From: Sulfuricystis sp030824115
GTDB lineage: Bacteria; Pseudomonadota; Gammaproteobacteria; Burkholderiales; Rhodocyclaceae
NCBI GenBank assembly: GCA_942493065.1
Contig: OW818671.1
Span: forward strand, 1,116,001-1,180,000
Direction: 5' to 3'
DNA length: 64,000 nucleotides
Under the pieces are notes generated by a model. The model had not been told where the DNA came from. It did not search any database and saw nothing but the letters and a program-made list of their open reading frames with translations. Both the position numbers and the translations under genes were made by a program. Numbering within the stretch: the stretch's first letter is position 1; each line of letters starts with the position of its first letter. Below, piece by piece: positions 50,007 through 61,731 of this stretch.

Positions 50007-50341
50007 GCGGCATCGTGATCTTCAAGTCGGCTGCCTGCGCCGATGTCATCTACTTCAGCGATGTGGCGAAGCGCATGATGGAATTGATGGGCAAGGACGT
50101 GACCGATCAGGGCATCGTCACTGTCGAGCAACTGCCCGACGCCATCGCGCAACTCAAAGCCGCTATCGAGGCCGACAAGGCGGCGCATCGCCAGCAGGTG
50201 CTGGAAGAGGAACTGGGTACCGAAGCGGATGGCAAGGGCGGCACACGGCCGCACGTCACGTTGACGCAGCGGGCGCTGCCTTTGCTATCGATGCTTGAAG
50301 AATCGTTACGGGAGAAAAAACCCGTCGTCTGGGGCGTCTGA
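50003..50341 (+). CDS. DUF1840 small protein
   Basis: 112 residues from a GTG that overlaps the pyrX stop (GTGA). The sequence IVIFKSAACADVIYFSDVAKRMMELMGKD (split) and the ending EKKPVVWGV are characteristic of DUF1840, a short betaproteobacterial family of unknown function. It is probably co-transcribed with the pyr genes through the overlap. A longer upstream frame exists only as an overlap with pyrX. Confidence 0.88.
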   Translation: MSGIVIFKSAACADVIYFSDVAKRMMELMGKDVTDQGIVTVEQLPDAIAQLKAAIEADKAAHRQQVLEEELGTEADGKGGTRPHVTLTQRALPLLSMLEESLREKKPVVWGV

Positions 50342-50349
50342 TCGCCCGT

Positions 50350-50925
50350 TCAGAACAGCTCGATCTCGCCGCCGCTGCTCTCGATTTCCTTCATGCGCAC
50401 GGCCATATAGGTATCGAGCGCCTCTTTGACGGTCGCGCCCTTCAGCACCGAATCGAACATCGCGCGTTCTTCGACCATGGTGTACTTGGCGAGGATTTCG
50501 TCCTGTAGCTGCTTCCATTCCTGAGGGCTGTAGAGCCGTTTCTGATCGATCACCAGACTGGAGAGGCCGGACAGGCCATGGCAGACATGGTCAAGCCGCT
50601 GTGCCAGCTTGTCGTAGAACTGGAAGGCGACGATGGCGTGATGCACCTTGCTGGTGACAAGGCGGGTGTTGTCCTGAATTTCGGCCTTGACCAGACCATT
50701 GCCAATCGTGTCGGGCAGAGTATCAATCGCGGCCTCGATGATTTGCAGCGTGTCCGCCAGGGAGGTAAAGGTCTCCGTCAATACATCGACCGAACTGTTG
50801 GAATCCTTCATCGCGGCTTCGACCTGGCCAGCGGCCAGTTCGAGCATCAGGACGGTTTCACGAACCTGGCTCCAATCCAGATCCGGTGCGTGCGTACGCG
50901 TACCGCGTGCGACTTCAATGTTCAT
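50350..50925 (-). CDS. Hypothetical helical protein, possibly chemotaxis-related
   Basis: 191 residues, acidic, almost all helical, no signal or membrane segment. The centre reads HHAIVAFQFYDKLAQRLDHVCHGLSGL, a Gln/Tyr-Asp-rich helix loosely reminiscent of the CheZ/CheC-type phosphatase helices or of proteins that dock on chemoreceptors; this is a weak visual comparison. The C-terminus ends GGEIELF, similar in style to receptor tail peptides. It is isolated from the Pil-Chp operon by 7 kb. No family assigned. Confidence 0.65.
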   Translation of the reverse strand: MNIEVARGTRTHAPDLDWSQVRETVLMLELAAGQVEAAMKDSNSSVDVLTETFTSLADTLQIIEAAIDTLPDTIGNGLVKAEIQDNTRLVTSKVHHAIVAFQFYDKLAQRLDHVCHGLSGLSSLVIDQKRLYSPQEWKQLQDEILAKYTMVEERAMFDSVLKGATVKEALDTYMAVRMKEIESSGGEIELF

Positions 50926-50986
50926 GCTGTTTGACTCCCCGAAACACAGGGCGTCATGATAAACCCTTCGTGTTTAGTGTGGGGCC

Positions 50987-51454
50987 TCAGTGTGGCGCTT
51001 GATCGCGGCCGATGAAGGAGATCGGGAACACCGTTTCACTGTCGGCGCTGCGGGCCGGCATGCTGGCATAGTCGGGCATCTGCGCGGTGGCGATACCGGC
51101 CCCCTTGACCAGATACTGAATCAGGATCTGGATCTGCTCCTCATACCATTTGGTATCGACATGGGTCGGCATGAAGCGTAATTCGCGCAGGCTATCGGGC
51201 ACGTCGGCCGGTTCGATGCGCTCGTTGGCGGCGTAGGCATTCGAGAAGAACGGGCCGGCGATGAAGCGCAGTTGCCAGTTGCCGGTTCCATTCGGTTCAA
51301 TGATGAAGATGCGCGCGCCTTCCGCCGTCTGGGCCTCGTCTTCAATCGCTTCGGAGAAGACCGGCATGGCGCAGAAGGCGGTTTGCTGCTTTTGGGTGGC
51401 AAAGGCTACGGCTTCGTCGAAAGACATGCGGCCGTCGTTTTCTGCGTCATTCAT
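50987..51454 (-). CDS. Hypothetical acidic cytoplasmic protein upstream-adjacent to metH 3' end
   Basis: 155 residues from an ATG preceded by GGAGACCAAG; the ribosome site lies within 16 bases after the metH stop, so it may be translated from the metH message. Segments FIIEPNGTGNWQLRFIAGPFF and PTHVDTKWYEEQIQILIQYLV suggest a mixed alpha/beta fold. No signal peptide, membrane helix or recognised domain. Function unknown. Confidence 0.6.
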   Translation of the reverse strand: MNDAENDGRMSFDEAVAFATQKQQTAFCAMPVFSEAIEDEAQTAEGARIFIIEPNGTGNWQLRFIAGPFFSNAYAANERIEPADVPDSLRELRFMPTHVDTKWYEEQIQILIQYLVKGAGIATAQMPDYASMPARSADSETVFPISFIGRDQAPH

Positions 51455-51470
51455 CTTGGTCTCCTGGGGG

Positions 51471-55130
<3,660 letters not shown>

Positions 55131-55235
55131 GCGGAGTGGCGGCTAACTGATTGAATGGGCACGAAGTCTATCATCCGGGCCCGATTGGCCTATGGGCGCC
55201 TTTGGCGCGGCACGTGCGTTAAATAAGTAAAACTG

Positions 55236-55263
55236 TTGCATCCATAAAGTCGTTTGGTATAGT
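55236..55263 (+). promoter_or_regulatory. Sigma70-type promoter for the rhodanese gene
   Basis: TTGCAT (55236-55241) and TATAGT (55258-55263) are separated by 16 bases, upstream of the AGGAG ribosome site and ATG at 55328. The surrounding 60 bases are AT-rich relative to the window. It is one of the best sigma70 matches I saw here. Confidence 0.6.
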
Positions 55264-55327
55264 GATGCACATACCCGACTTAACAAGTCTGTCATTCAAT
55301 TCAACACGTGCGCAGGAGAATCACATC

Positions 55328-55720
55328 ATGGAACACCTCGTCCCCAAGGAAGCCGCCCAGTTTCTTCACGACAATCCCAAGGCGCTGTTCATCGACTGCC
55401 GCAGCGAGATGGAATTCCTTTTCGTCGGTCATCCCGCCAGTGCCATGCACGTGGCTTGGAACGACGGCCCGGATTGGGATGTGAATCCCCACTTTGTTGG
55501 CGAAGTGAAGAAACTTGCCGGCCATGTGCATGACCGGCCGGTGGTACTGATCTGCCGCAGCGGCAACCGCTCGGTGGATGCTGGCAATGCCCTGGAGCAG
55601 GCCGGCTTCACGCGCGTTTATAACGTCCTGCATGGCTTCGAGGGCGAACTCGACGACCACCACCATCGCGGTTCCGAAAACGGCTGGCGTTTTGACGGCC
55701 TGCCGTGGGAGCAGTGCTGA
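55328..55720 (+). CDS. Single-domain rhodanese-like sulphurtransferase
   Basis: 130 residues. A rhodanese fold with the catalytic Cys in the loop LICRSGNRSVDAG near residue 78; the loop CRSGNRS is typical of thiosulphate or persulphide carriers. The N-terminal VPKEAAQFLHDNPKALFIDCRS supplies the first strand. A His-rich DDHHHRGSENGW tail follows. Cytoplasmic, no signal. AGGAG lies nine bases before the ATG; an upstream ATG at 55262 would start inside the -10 element. It is divergent from metH. Confidence 0.9.
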   Translation: MEHLVPKEAAQFLHDNPKALFIDCRSEMEFLFVGHPASAMHVAWNDGPDWDVNPHFVGEVKKLAGHVHDRPVVLICRSGNRSVDAGNALEQAGFTRVYNVLHGFEGELDDHHHRGSENGWRFDGLPWEQC

Positions 55721-55730
55721 CCGGGGTGGT

Positions 55731-56297
55731 TTAGCCCAGCTTGCTCGCGTCGTAGGCGGCCGCTACTGCCGCCACGCGCTGGCCGAACAGTTTTGCGGTT
55801 TCCAGATCGCCCGGCAGCATTTCGTCCGGGCTGCTGTCGGAGGGTGATTGCGCCATCGCACCACTGAATGAACCGACATAGTTGATGTCGTTGCGCTGCG
55901 CTGCTTTGCTGTTCGATGGCATCAGGCCGGTGCCGACCCAGAGGCCGCTGTGCTGCATCGCCAGCGTAAAGAGATAGTGCAGTGTCGATAGCTTGTCGCC
56001 ATTCATCGTCGCACTGTTGGTGAAGCCAGCGAACAGCTTGTTTTTCCAGGCCTGCGTGAACCACGCTTTGCTCGACGCATCGGCAAATTTTTTGAATTGC
56101 CAACTGACCGTGCCCATGTAAGTGGGCGAGCCTATGATGATGGCGTCGGCGGCATTGAGGATTTCCCAGCCGTCGGCGGGCAGGTTGCCTTCGGCGTCGA
56201 TGGGGATGAGTTGCGCACCAGCACCTTCGGCGACGGCTTGCGCCATACGCAGGGTGTGGCCGTAGCCGGAATGGAAAACGACAGCGATTTTGCTCAT
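55731..56297 (-). CDS. Flavodoxin / WrbA-like NAD(P)H:quinone oxidoreductase
   Basis: 188 residues. Flavodoxin fold with FMN-phosphate loop FHSGYGHTLRMAQAVAEGA and the ring-binding loops GSPTYMGTVSWQFKKF and NSATMNGDKLSTL. Enzymes of this type reduce quinones by two electrons and protect against redox cycling. It lies 37 bases downstream of the pirin gene on the same strand; pirin-flavodoxin pairs are frequent in proteobacteria. Confidence 0.85.
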   Translation of the reverse strand: MSKIAVVFHSGYGHTLRMAQAVAEGAGAQLIPIDAEGNLPADGWEILNAADAIIIGSPTYMGTVSWQFKKFADASSKAWFTQAWKNKLFAGFTNSATMNGDKLSTLHYLFTLAMQHSGLWVGTGLMPSNSKAAQRNDINYVGSFSGAMAQSPSDSSPDEMLPGDLETAKLFGQRVAAVAAAYDASKLG

Positions 56298-56334
56298 GGT
56301 GATGCTCCTGTAAAGGTGAGTGAAGGGTGAGTAG

Positions 56335-57183
56335 TCAGGCGAGATGGCCAGCGCGGAAGTCCGCGAGTGCCTGTTGGATTTCTTCCTGCGTATTCATGAC
56401 GAAGGGGCCGTACTGGGCGATGGGTTCATTGAGCGGTCGGCCGGCGACGAGGATCAGGCGGGCGTCCTCGGCGGCCTCGACCGAGATGCCGTCGCCTTCG
56501 TTGGTGAGGATCGCCATGCGACCGGCCGCCACTGCTTCGCCGGCGATGTTTACGGCGCCGCGATAGACATACACGAAGGCATTCAGGTCAGCCGATAGCG
56601 GTTGGGCGAACGAGCTGCCCGCCGTCAGGTGCAGGTCGAGATAGAGCGGGGCAGTTGTCTCGCGTGTCACCGCACCGGTCACGCCCTGGCTCTCGCCGGC
56701 CAGCACAATTGCCGTCCCGCCATCGCCGACATTGACACGTGGCAACTCGGCCGCCGCGAAATCGCGATACCAGGGCGTGCTCATCTTGTCTTGTGCCGGC
56801 AGATTGAGCCAGAGCTGGAAGCCTTCCATCACGCCTTCTTCCTGCTGCGGAATCTCGGAGTGAATCACGCCGCGCCCGGCGGTCATCCACTGCATGCCGC
56901 CATTTTCCAGCAGGCCCTCATGACCGGCGCTGTCCCGGTGCCGCATGCGCCCGGCCAGCATGTAGGTGATGGTCTCGAAGCCGCGATGCGGATGGTCGGG
57001 AAAGCCGGCGATGTAATCGTCGGGGTCGTCGCTGCCGAAGGCATCGAGCATCAGAAACGGGTCGAGACGGCGTTGCAGGTTGCCAGTCAGCACACGGGTG
57101 AGGCGCACCCCGGCGCCGTCAGACGTTTCTTTACCGACGACGAGTTGCTCAACGCGACGGGCTTGCTGAACGGTGGTTTGCAT
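56335..57183 (-). CDS. Pirin family bicupin protein
   Basis: 282 residues. The N-terminal cupin metal site is intact in FPDHPHRGFETITYMLAG near residues 62-79, followed by the family block TAGRGVIHSE and EGFQLWLNLP. Bacterial pirins include quercetin dioxygenases and redox regulators. A diverged 24-mer copy encodes NVGDGGTA near residue 152, in the connection between the two cupin halves. GGAGATCACC precedes the ATG. Substrate unknown. Confidence 0.92.
   Translation of the reverse strand: MQTTVQQARRVEQLVVGKETSDGAGVRLTRVLTGNLQRRLDPFLMLDAFGSDDPDDYIAGFPDHPHRGFETITYMLAGRMRHRDSAGHEGLLENGGMQWMTAGRGVIHSEIPQQEEGVMEGFQLWLNLPAQDKMSTPWYRDFAAAELPRVNVGDGGTAIVLAGESQGVTGAVTRETTAPLYLDLHLTAGSSFAQPLSADLNAFVYVYRGAVNIAGEAVAAGRMAILTNEGDGISVEAAEDARLILVAGRPLNEPIAQYGPFVMNTQEEIQQALADFRAGHLA
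56711..56734 (-). repeat. Dispersed 24-mer, copy 15 (in pirin gene)
   Basis: Minus-strand CAAT, GTCGGCGATG, GCGG, GACGGC: two mismatches at fixed positions. It is read as NVGDGGTA between the cupin halves. Confidence 0.7.
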
Positions 57184-57345
57184 GGTGATCTCCTCTGGGG
57201 ATGATCACAAGATAGGTTCTTTCATCTGCGCCATAAAGAGGCCAAAGCGGAATTCATTGTTGCAGACACGGCAACGGCGATGCGGAGACTGGTCGAATGG
57301 AATGCGGTATGTTGCAGGTACCCATCAGGAAGGAATTATTGCGTC

Positions 57346-58263
57346 ATGCCGTGGAAAAACTGGTCCGCCGAGCGCATGGGCATTGCCCTGGCTGTGCTGG
57401 CCGCTTTCGGCTTTTCATTCAAGGCCATCTTCGTCAAGCTGGCTTACGCGGCTGCGCCCGTGGATGCGATCACCTTGCTGTCGCTGCGCATGAGCTTTTC
57501 CCTGCCGGTCGTGTTGTGGGTCGGCTTTGCGGCTGGCCGATCCGCGCCGCCTTTGAACCGGAAGGACTGGGGCATCCTGATCGTGCTCGGCCTGCTGGGT
57601 TACTACGGCGCCAGCATTCTCGACTTTGTCGGCCTGCAGTACATTTCGGCCGGCCTGGAACGCCTGATCCTGTTTGTGTATCCCACCCTGACGGTGCTGA
57701 TCGGCGTTTTCTTCATGGGCAAGTCGCTGGAAAAACGGCAAATCGGTGCCTTGCTGCTCTCCTATGCGGGCATTGGCTTGGCGTTTGCCCATGATCTGCA
57801 GGTGGCGGGTGACGTTAATACTGTCCTGGTCGGCGCGGCCTTCGTCTTCGGCTCGGCCCTGTCCTACGCGCTGTATAGCGCCGGGGCAGAAGTTGCCATT
57901 CATCGCCTCGGCGCCATCCGTTTCGCGGCGCTGGCCATTGTCGTATCGACTGTTGCCACGCAGCTTCACTTCCTGCTCACGCAGCCGCTTTCTGCCCTGA
58001 TTCAGCCTGCGCCTGTTTATGTGTATGGCGCGGCGATGGCACTTTTTTCGACGGTGCTCCCTGTGTTCTGGCAGTCGGCGGCGATTCGCCGCATCGGTTC
58101 GGCGCGTGCGGTGCTGATCGGCACGCTGGGTCCGATGCTGACGATTTTCTTCGCCTGGCTGCTGCTGTCGGAACCGGTTTCACTGGCGCAGTTGGTCGGC
58201 GCCGGATTGGTGCTGGCGGGGGTGTTGCTGGTGACTTATCAGAAAAGCAGGGTTTCCCGCTAG
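57346..58263 (+). CDS. EamA/DMT-superfamily transporter
   Basis: 305 residues, about ten membrane helices in two EamA repeats (for example IALAVLAAFGFSFKAIFVKLAY at the start and LVGAGLVLAGVLLVTY at the end). Likely a metabolite exporter; substrate not predictable. The ATG at 57346 follows AGGAAGGAA by ten bases; an upstream frame from 57280 lacks a hydrophobic match. Its stop shares the palindromic CTAG with the convergent regulator gene. Confidence 0.9.
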   Translation: MPWKNWSAERMGIALAVLAAFGFSFKAIFVKLAYAAAPVDAITLLSLRMSFSLPVVLWVGFAAGRSAPPLNRKDWGILIVLGLLGYYGASILDFVGLQYISAGLERLILFVYPTLTVLIGVFFMGKSLEKRQIGALLLSYAGIGLAFAHDLQVAGDVNTVLVGAAFVFGSALSYALYSAGAEVAIHRLGAIRFAALAIVVSTVATQLHFLLTQPLSALIQPAPVYVYGAAMALFSTVLPVFWQSAAIRRIGSARAVLIGTLGPMLTIFFAWLLLSEPVSLAQLVGAGLVLAGVLLVTYQKSRVSR

Positions 58264-59093
58264 CGCTGAAACAGTTTCCGCATGAACTCTTCAACCTTGA
58301 GTGGACGAATCGGCTTGAGAAAGTAGCCTTTAGCCCCCCCCGCCACGGATGCTTCCACAATCGGCCGGCCGGCATTACCGGTGATCATGACAACCTTGGT
58401 TTGCGGACTTGCCGCACGGATCTGGGGCAATGCCTCCAGCCCCGTCATGACCGGCATATCGACGTCAAGACAGACCAAAGCCGGACGCGTCTTCTCGACC
58501 ACCTCGATGCCTTCCTTGCCATTGGCGGCAAAGCCGACCACCTTGATGCCGATTTCATTGAGGATACCTTTCAGCAGGAGCCGAATCGACCCGCTGTCGT
58601 CGATGATGACGGCAGAACCGGGGGTGACCCCGGTCGGCTGGGTGGAATCAGGTGCCGGTGTGGCGGGTACTTCCGGCGTGCTCTCTGTCGATGGTACTGA
58701 TGGAGGTATGGCAGCGGCACGTGCAGCAATAGCGCGTGTTTCTGTGATTGCCTTGAGTTCGTCAATGATCTGCGATTGTTCGAAGGGCTTTTGAATGAAA
58801 CCCGTGGCACCCAGGTCGGCGGCATGTCCTTTGAGCTCGGGATCGGTCGAACCGGTAATCATCACGACATCGACATGATTGGCGGCAGCGTCCATTTGCA
58901 CAAGCAACTCAAGCCCGTTTTCGCCCGGCAACTCGTAATCCAGGCAGACGACATCCGGGTGATTTTCCTTGACGAAATCCAGCAGTCCGCGCCCATCGGC
59001 ATATTCGGCAATGACCGTATGACCTTCGCTCTCGCACAGGGCGCGCAATACTTTGCGCAAGGATTCATTGTCATCAACAATTACGATTTTCAT
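58260..59093 (-). CDS. Double-receiver response regulator without output domain
   Basis: 277 residues. Receiver 1 (1-125): IVDDNESLR, VCLDYELPGENG, FIQKPFEQ. A Pro/Ser/Thr-rich linker of about 40 residues follows. Receiver 2 (155-277): VIIDDSGSIR, VCLDVDMPVMTG, YFLKPIRP. Phospho-acceptor Asp and Lys are present in both. With no DNA-binding or enzymatic domain, it probably relays or buffers phosphate. It is 16 bases downstream of the LysR gene on the same strand. The ATG at 59093 is preferred over the long antisense-like extension to 59825. Confidence 0.9.
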   Translation of the reverse strand: MKIVIVDDNESLRKVLRALCESEGHTVIAEYADGRGLLDFVKENHPDVVCLDYELPGENGLELLVQMDAAANHVDVVMITGSTDPELKGHAADLGATGFIQKPFEQSQIIDELKAITETRAIAARAAAIPPSVPSTESTPEVPATPAPDSTQPTGVTPGSAVIIDDSGSIRLLLKGILNEIGIKVVGFAANGKEGIEVVEKTRPALVCLDVDMPVMTGLEALPQIRAASPQTKVVMITGNAGRPIVEASVAGGAKGYFLKPIRPLKVEEFMRKLFQR

Positions 59094-59109
59094 CCGGGCT
59101 CCTGGTAAA

Positions 59110-60021
59110 TTATTTTGGCAGGATGGTATCCCACGGTGGCCTCGGACCGATGCGCTCGGCCAGAAAATCCACCAGTGCCCGCACGCGGTGGGGGAGGTAA
59201 CGATTGCCGGGGAATACCGCGTAGATGCCGAGTTCGAGGGTTGGATAGTCGGGCAGCAGGATTTCCAGTTGGGCGGAACGCACGGCGGTTTCGAGGATAA
59301 AGGTCGGCCCGCGCACGATGCCGAGTCCCTGAACGGCGGCGGCAACCAGTGCCTCGCCATTGTTGGCCTGTAGACGGCCGGTGACCGGGAACCAGCGTAA
59401 TTCGCCGTCGACGAAAAATGACCAGCTCGGGCGCGTCTCCAGCAGATAGCCGAAACATTCATGGGCGAGCAGATCCTGCGGATGCTGCGGTCGTCCGCGC
59501 TGTGCCAGGTATTGTGGCGCGGCGGCAATGACGCCGCGACTGCCGCCGATCTTGCGCGCGACATCGCCGGGTTCGAGCCGGTCGGCGATGCGAATTGCCA
59601 AGTCGAACCCCCCCTCGATGAGATTGCTGCGCCGGTCGTTGAAATCCAGTTCGAGCGCGATTTCCGGGTTCTGGCGCATGAAGTCGCCGAGCAGCGGCAT
59701 AAGCTGGCGCACGCCGAAGGACAGCGGCAGGGTGATGCGGATCTGTCCGCGTGGCGCTTGCCGCTCGTCGGTGAGGCCGGCTTCAGCCGCTTCGACCAGT
59801 CCGAGAATTTCGCGGCACTTTTCAAGATAGCCGGCGCCGGCCGAGGTGAGGCTCAGGCGGCGCGTGCTGCGGGCGATCAGTTTCGTGCCCAGATGCGCCT
59901 CCAGCGCCGCCACCTGCCGTGTGATCACCGAGCGTGCCACATTCATCTGCTTGGCGACGGCGGCGAAGCTGCCCATTTCGGCCACCCGCACAAACAGCCG
60001 CATGCCTTCGAGTCGATCCAT
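59110..60021 (-). CDS. LysR-family transcriptional regulator
   Basis: 303 residues. N-terminal winged helix-turn-helix (MDRLEGMRLFVRVAEMGSFAAVAKQMNVARSVITRQVAALE, shown here in outline only as residues 1-45) and a substrate-binding domain with GDFMRQNPEIALELDFND and GLGIVRGPTF. It is divergent from ygiD with an 87-base gap that holds a palindromic LysR-like site, so it probably controls ygiD and itself. The inducer is unknown. Confidence 0.93.
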   Translation of the reverse strand: MDRLEGMRLFVRVAEMGSFAAVAKQMNVARSVITRQVAALEAHLGTKLIARSTRRLSLTSAGAGYLEKCREILGLVEAAEAGLTDERQAPRGQIRITLPLSFGVRQLMPLLGDFMRQNPEIALELDFNDRRSNLIEGGFDLAIRIADRLEPGDVARKIGGSRGVIAAAPQYLAQRGRPQHPQDLLAHECFGYLLETRPSWSFFVDGELRWFPVTGRLQANNGEALVAAAVQGLGIVRGPTFILETAVRSAQLEILLPDYPTLELGIYAVFPGNRYLPHRVRALVDFLAERIGPRPPWDTILPK

Positions 60022-60035
60022 GACGGCCCTCCGTT

Positions 60036-60052
60036 GTTGCAAACCCTGCAAC
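60036..60052. promoter_or_regulatory. Candidate LysR binding palindrome
   Basis: GTTGCA, five bases, TGCAAC: a perfect dyad containing a T-N11-A match (60038 to 60050). It lies in the divergent lysR-ygiD spacer, 15 bases from the lysR start codon, consistent with an autoregulatory site. Position and symmetry are seen; binding is inferred. Confidence 0.55.
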
Positions 60053-60108
60053 TAATAATTTCGAATTGGCTGCTATTTTTGCACTGATCGACGGCCTAAA
60101 GTGAGGCC

Positions 60109-60912
60109 ATGAAAACAATCGGCTCCTTCACTGCCCGCATGCCTGTGGTCTTTGTGTCCCACGGCGCACCCGATGCCCTGCTGAAGTCACCCGACGTGGT
60201 GCGTTGCTGGGAAGGGATCGGGCAAAGCATGGCACCACCGCGTGCGATCCTCGCGGTGTCGGCGCATTGGGAAACACGTGTGCCGACGGCGAGTCTGGCC
60301 GGAGCGCCGGAAACGATCCACGATTTTTCCGGATTTTCTCCTGCGCTCCACCGCATGCGCTATCCGGCGCCGGGGGCACCGGCGCTGGCGGAGCACGTCG
60401 CGCAGTTGCTCGGGGCAGCCGGCATCGCTGCTGACTTGCATCCAACTCGTGGCCTCGATCATGGTGCCTGGGTGCCACTGACGGTCATGTTTCCGCAAGC
60501 GAGGATTCCCGTGACGCAGTTATCGGTGACCCGCCAATCTCCGGCTGACCATCTGGCGCTGGGACGGGCGCTGGCGCCGCTGCGCGACGATGGCATACTG
60601 ATCCTCGCCTCGGGGGCGATCACCCACAACTTCGACTGGATCGATTGGCATGCTGCGGACGCCGCGCCGCCCTTGCAGCAGGCCCTGGCGTTTGCCGACT
60701 GGGTGGCGGAACGACTGGCCGTAAACGACGCCATAACGCTCTGCGGCTACCGTGGCATCGGGGCGGGCATGGCCGCACACCCAACCGAAGAGCACCTACT
60801 GCCGCTCTTTGTTGCGCTTGGCGCGGGAGAGGGCACATTACCCACACACTACCGTCCGCTCTTCGCCTATGGCGGGCTGGCGATGGATGCCTATGTCTGG
60901 CCGTCGTCGTAA
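60109..60912 (+). CDS. ygiD: 4,5-DOPA-dioxygenase-type class III extradiol ring-cleavage enzyme
   Basis: 267 residues. DODA/LigB family: metal-binding His in FVSHGAPD near residue 17, and SAHWETRVP, LDHGAWVPLTVMFP and GAITHNFDW. The plant and bacterial DODA proteins cleave catechols such as DOPA; YgiD does so in vitro. The native substrate here is unknown. The ATG has GTGAGG upstream. The TAA stop is embedded in a 24-mer copy. Confidence 0.92.
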   Translation: MKTIGSFTARMPVVFVSHGAPDALLKSPDVVRCWEGIGQSMAPPRAILAVSAHWETRVPTASLAGAPETIHDFSGFSPALHRMRYPAPGAPALAEHVAQLLGAAGIAADLHPTRGLDHGAWVPLTVMFPQARIPVTQLSVTRQSPADHLALGRALAPLRDDGILILASGAITHNFDWIDWHAADAAPPLQQALAFADWVAERLAVNDAITLCGYRGIGAGMAAHPTEEHLLPLFVALGAGEGTLPTHYRPLFAYGGLAMDAYVWPSS

Positions 60913-60934
60913 ATGTCGGCGCTGGGGCGACGGC
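60911..60934 (+). repeat. Dispersed 24-mer, copy 16 (after ygiD stop)
   Basis: AAAT, GTCGGCGCTG, GGGC, GACGGC; all fixed positions match. Its first two A bases complete the ygiD TAA stop. Confidence 0.85.
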
Positions 60935-60972
60935 AGATCACTTCCATTTTCATACAGCAAAGGAGCACAGCG

Positions 60973-61320
60973 ATGATTTACCAAGGCAGTTGTCACTGCG
61001 GGCAAATCGCCTTCGAAGTCGAGGGCGAGCTTACCCGGGTTGCGGATTGCAACTGTTCCATCTGCACGCAGATGGGGTCGCTCCACTGGTTCGTGCCACG
61101 GGAGACGTTGCGTCTGCTGACACCCGAATCAAACCTCGCCACCTATACGTTCGGCAGCCAGACGATTCGCCATCACTTCTGCCCGAAATGCGGCATTCAC
61201 CCGTTTGGTGAAGGCACCGATCCGGCCGGCAATCGCAAGGCGGCCGTTAATGCACGTTGTCTGACGGGCGTTGATCTGTCATCACTTGAGGTGACGCATC
61301 TCGATGGTCGTTCCCGTTAG
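60973..61320 (+). CDS. GFA-family zinc protein (glutathione-dependent formaldehyde-activating-like)
   Basis: 115 residues. Zinc ligands in order: GSCHCGQIAF, DCNCSICTQMG, and FCPKCGIHPFG, which are the GFA/CENP-V pattern. Most family members have no proven enzymatic activity, so the formaldehyde role is not claimed. AGGAG precedes the ATG by seven bases. The 3' end overlaps convergent ychJ-like by 39 bases. Confidence 0.9.
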   Translation: MIYQGSCHCGQIAFEVEGELTRVADCNCSICTQMGSLHWFVPRETLRLLTPESNLATYTFGSQTIRHHFCPKCGIHPFGEGTDPAGNRKAAVNARCLTGVDLSSLEVTHLDGRSR

Positions 61321-61707
61321 CGCATCGTCACCATCGACATAATACCAGCGCCCTTCTTCCCGCACGAAGCGGCTGGTTTCGTGCAGTTTGTAGGCGCGAC
61401 CGCCGATCTTGTAGCGGGCAATAAATTCGACGATGGCATGGTCGGCATCCTGTACCTCGTGGCGCTTGATTGTCAGCCCCAGCCATTGGGTCGGCGAGAG
61501 ATCAAGGTGGGGCGGTCGTGTCGAGGCGTGCCAGGTGGCGAGCAGGTAAGGCGCGTTCATCCGCACATAAGCGGTGTAGCGCGAACGCATTAGCTGTTCG
61601 GCTGTAGGGGCGGTGCTGTTGCCGTCAAGATATTTACCGCAGCAGTCAGAGAGCGCGCTGCCGCTGCCGCAGGAGCAGCGGTCGTCGGTGGACGGGGTCT
61701 TTTTCAT
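61282..61707 (-). CDS. YchJ-family SEC-C motif protein
   Basis: 141 residues. N-terminal SEC-C zinc motif CSCGSGSALSDCCGKYLDG at residues 11-29, then the YchJ core with TAEQLMRSRYTAYVRMNAPYLL and the C-terminal VRRxGRWYY-like segment VREEGRWYYVDGD. Function unknown, often linked to protein quality control by the SEC-C motif. The ATG at 61707 is preferred; a longer frame to 61851 runs antisense into the next gene. Confidence 0.88.
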   Translation of the reverse strand: MKKTPSTDDRCSCGSGSALSDCCGKYLDGNSTAPTAEQLMRSRYTAYVRMNAPYLLATWHASTRPPHLDLSPTQWLGLTIKRHEVQDADHAIVEFIARYKIGGRAYKLHETSRFVREEGRWYYVDGDDALTGTTIEMRHLK

Positions 61708-61731
61708 GGCGCTGCACTGTAACATCGCAGC

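Noticed and set aside
51037..51060. Possible further 24-mer copy (CACT, GTCGGCGCTG, then CGGGCCGGC)
   Set aside because: The left half is exact but the right arm is one base short and reads CCGGC, so I did not count it. It may be a decayed copy.
55131..55235. Cobalamin or SAM riboswitch ahead of metH
   Set aside because: The spacer has only a small GCGCC/GGCGC hairpin (55196-55208); no B12-box or SAM-type core was seen.
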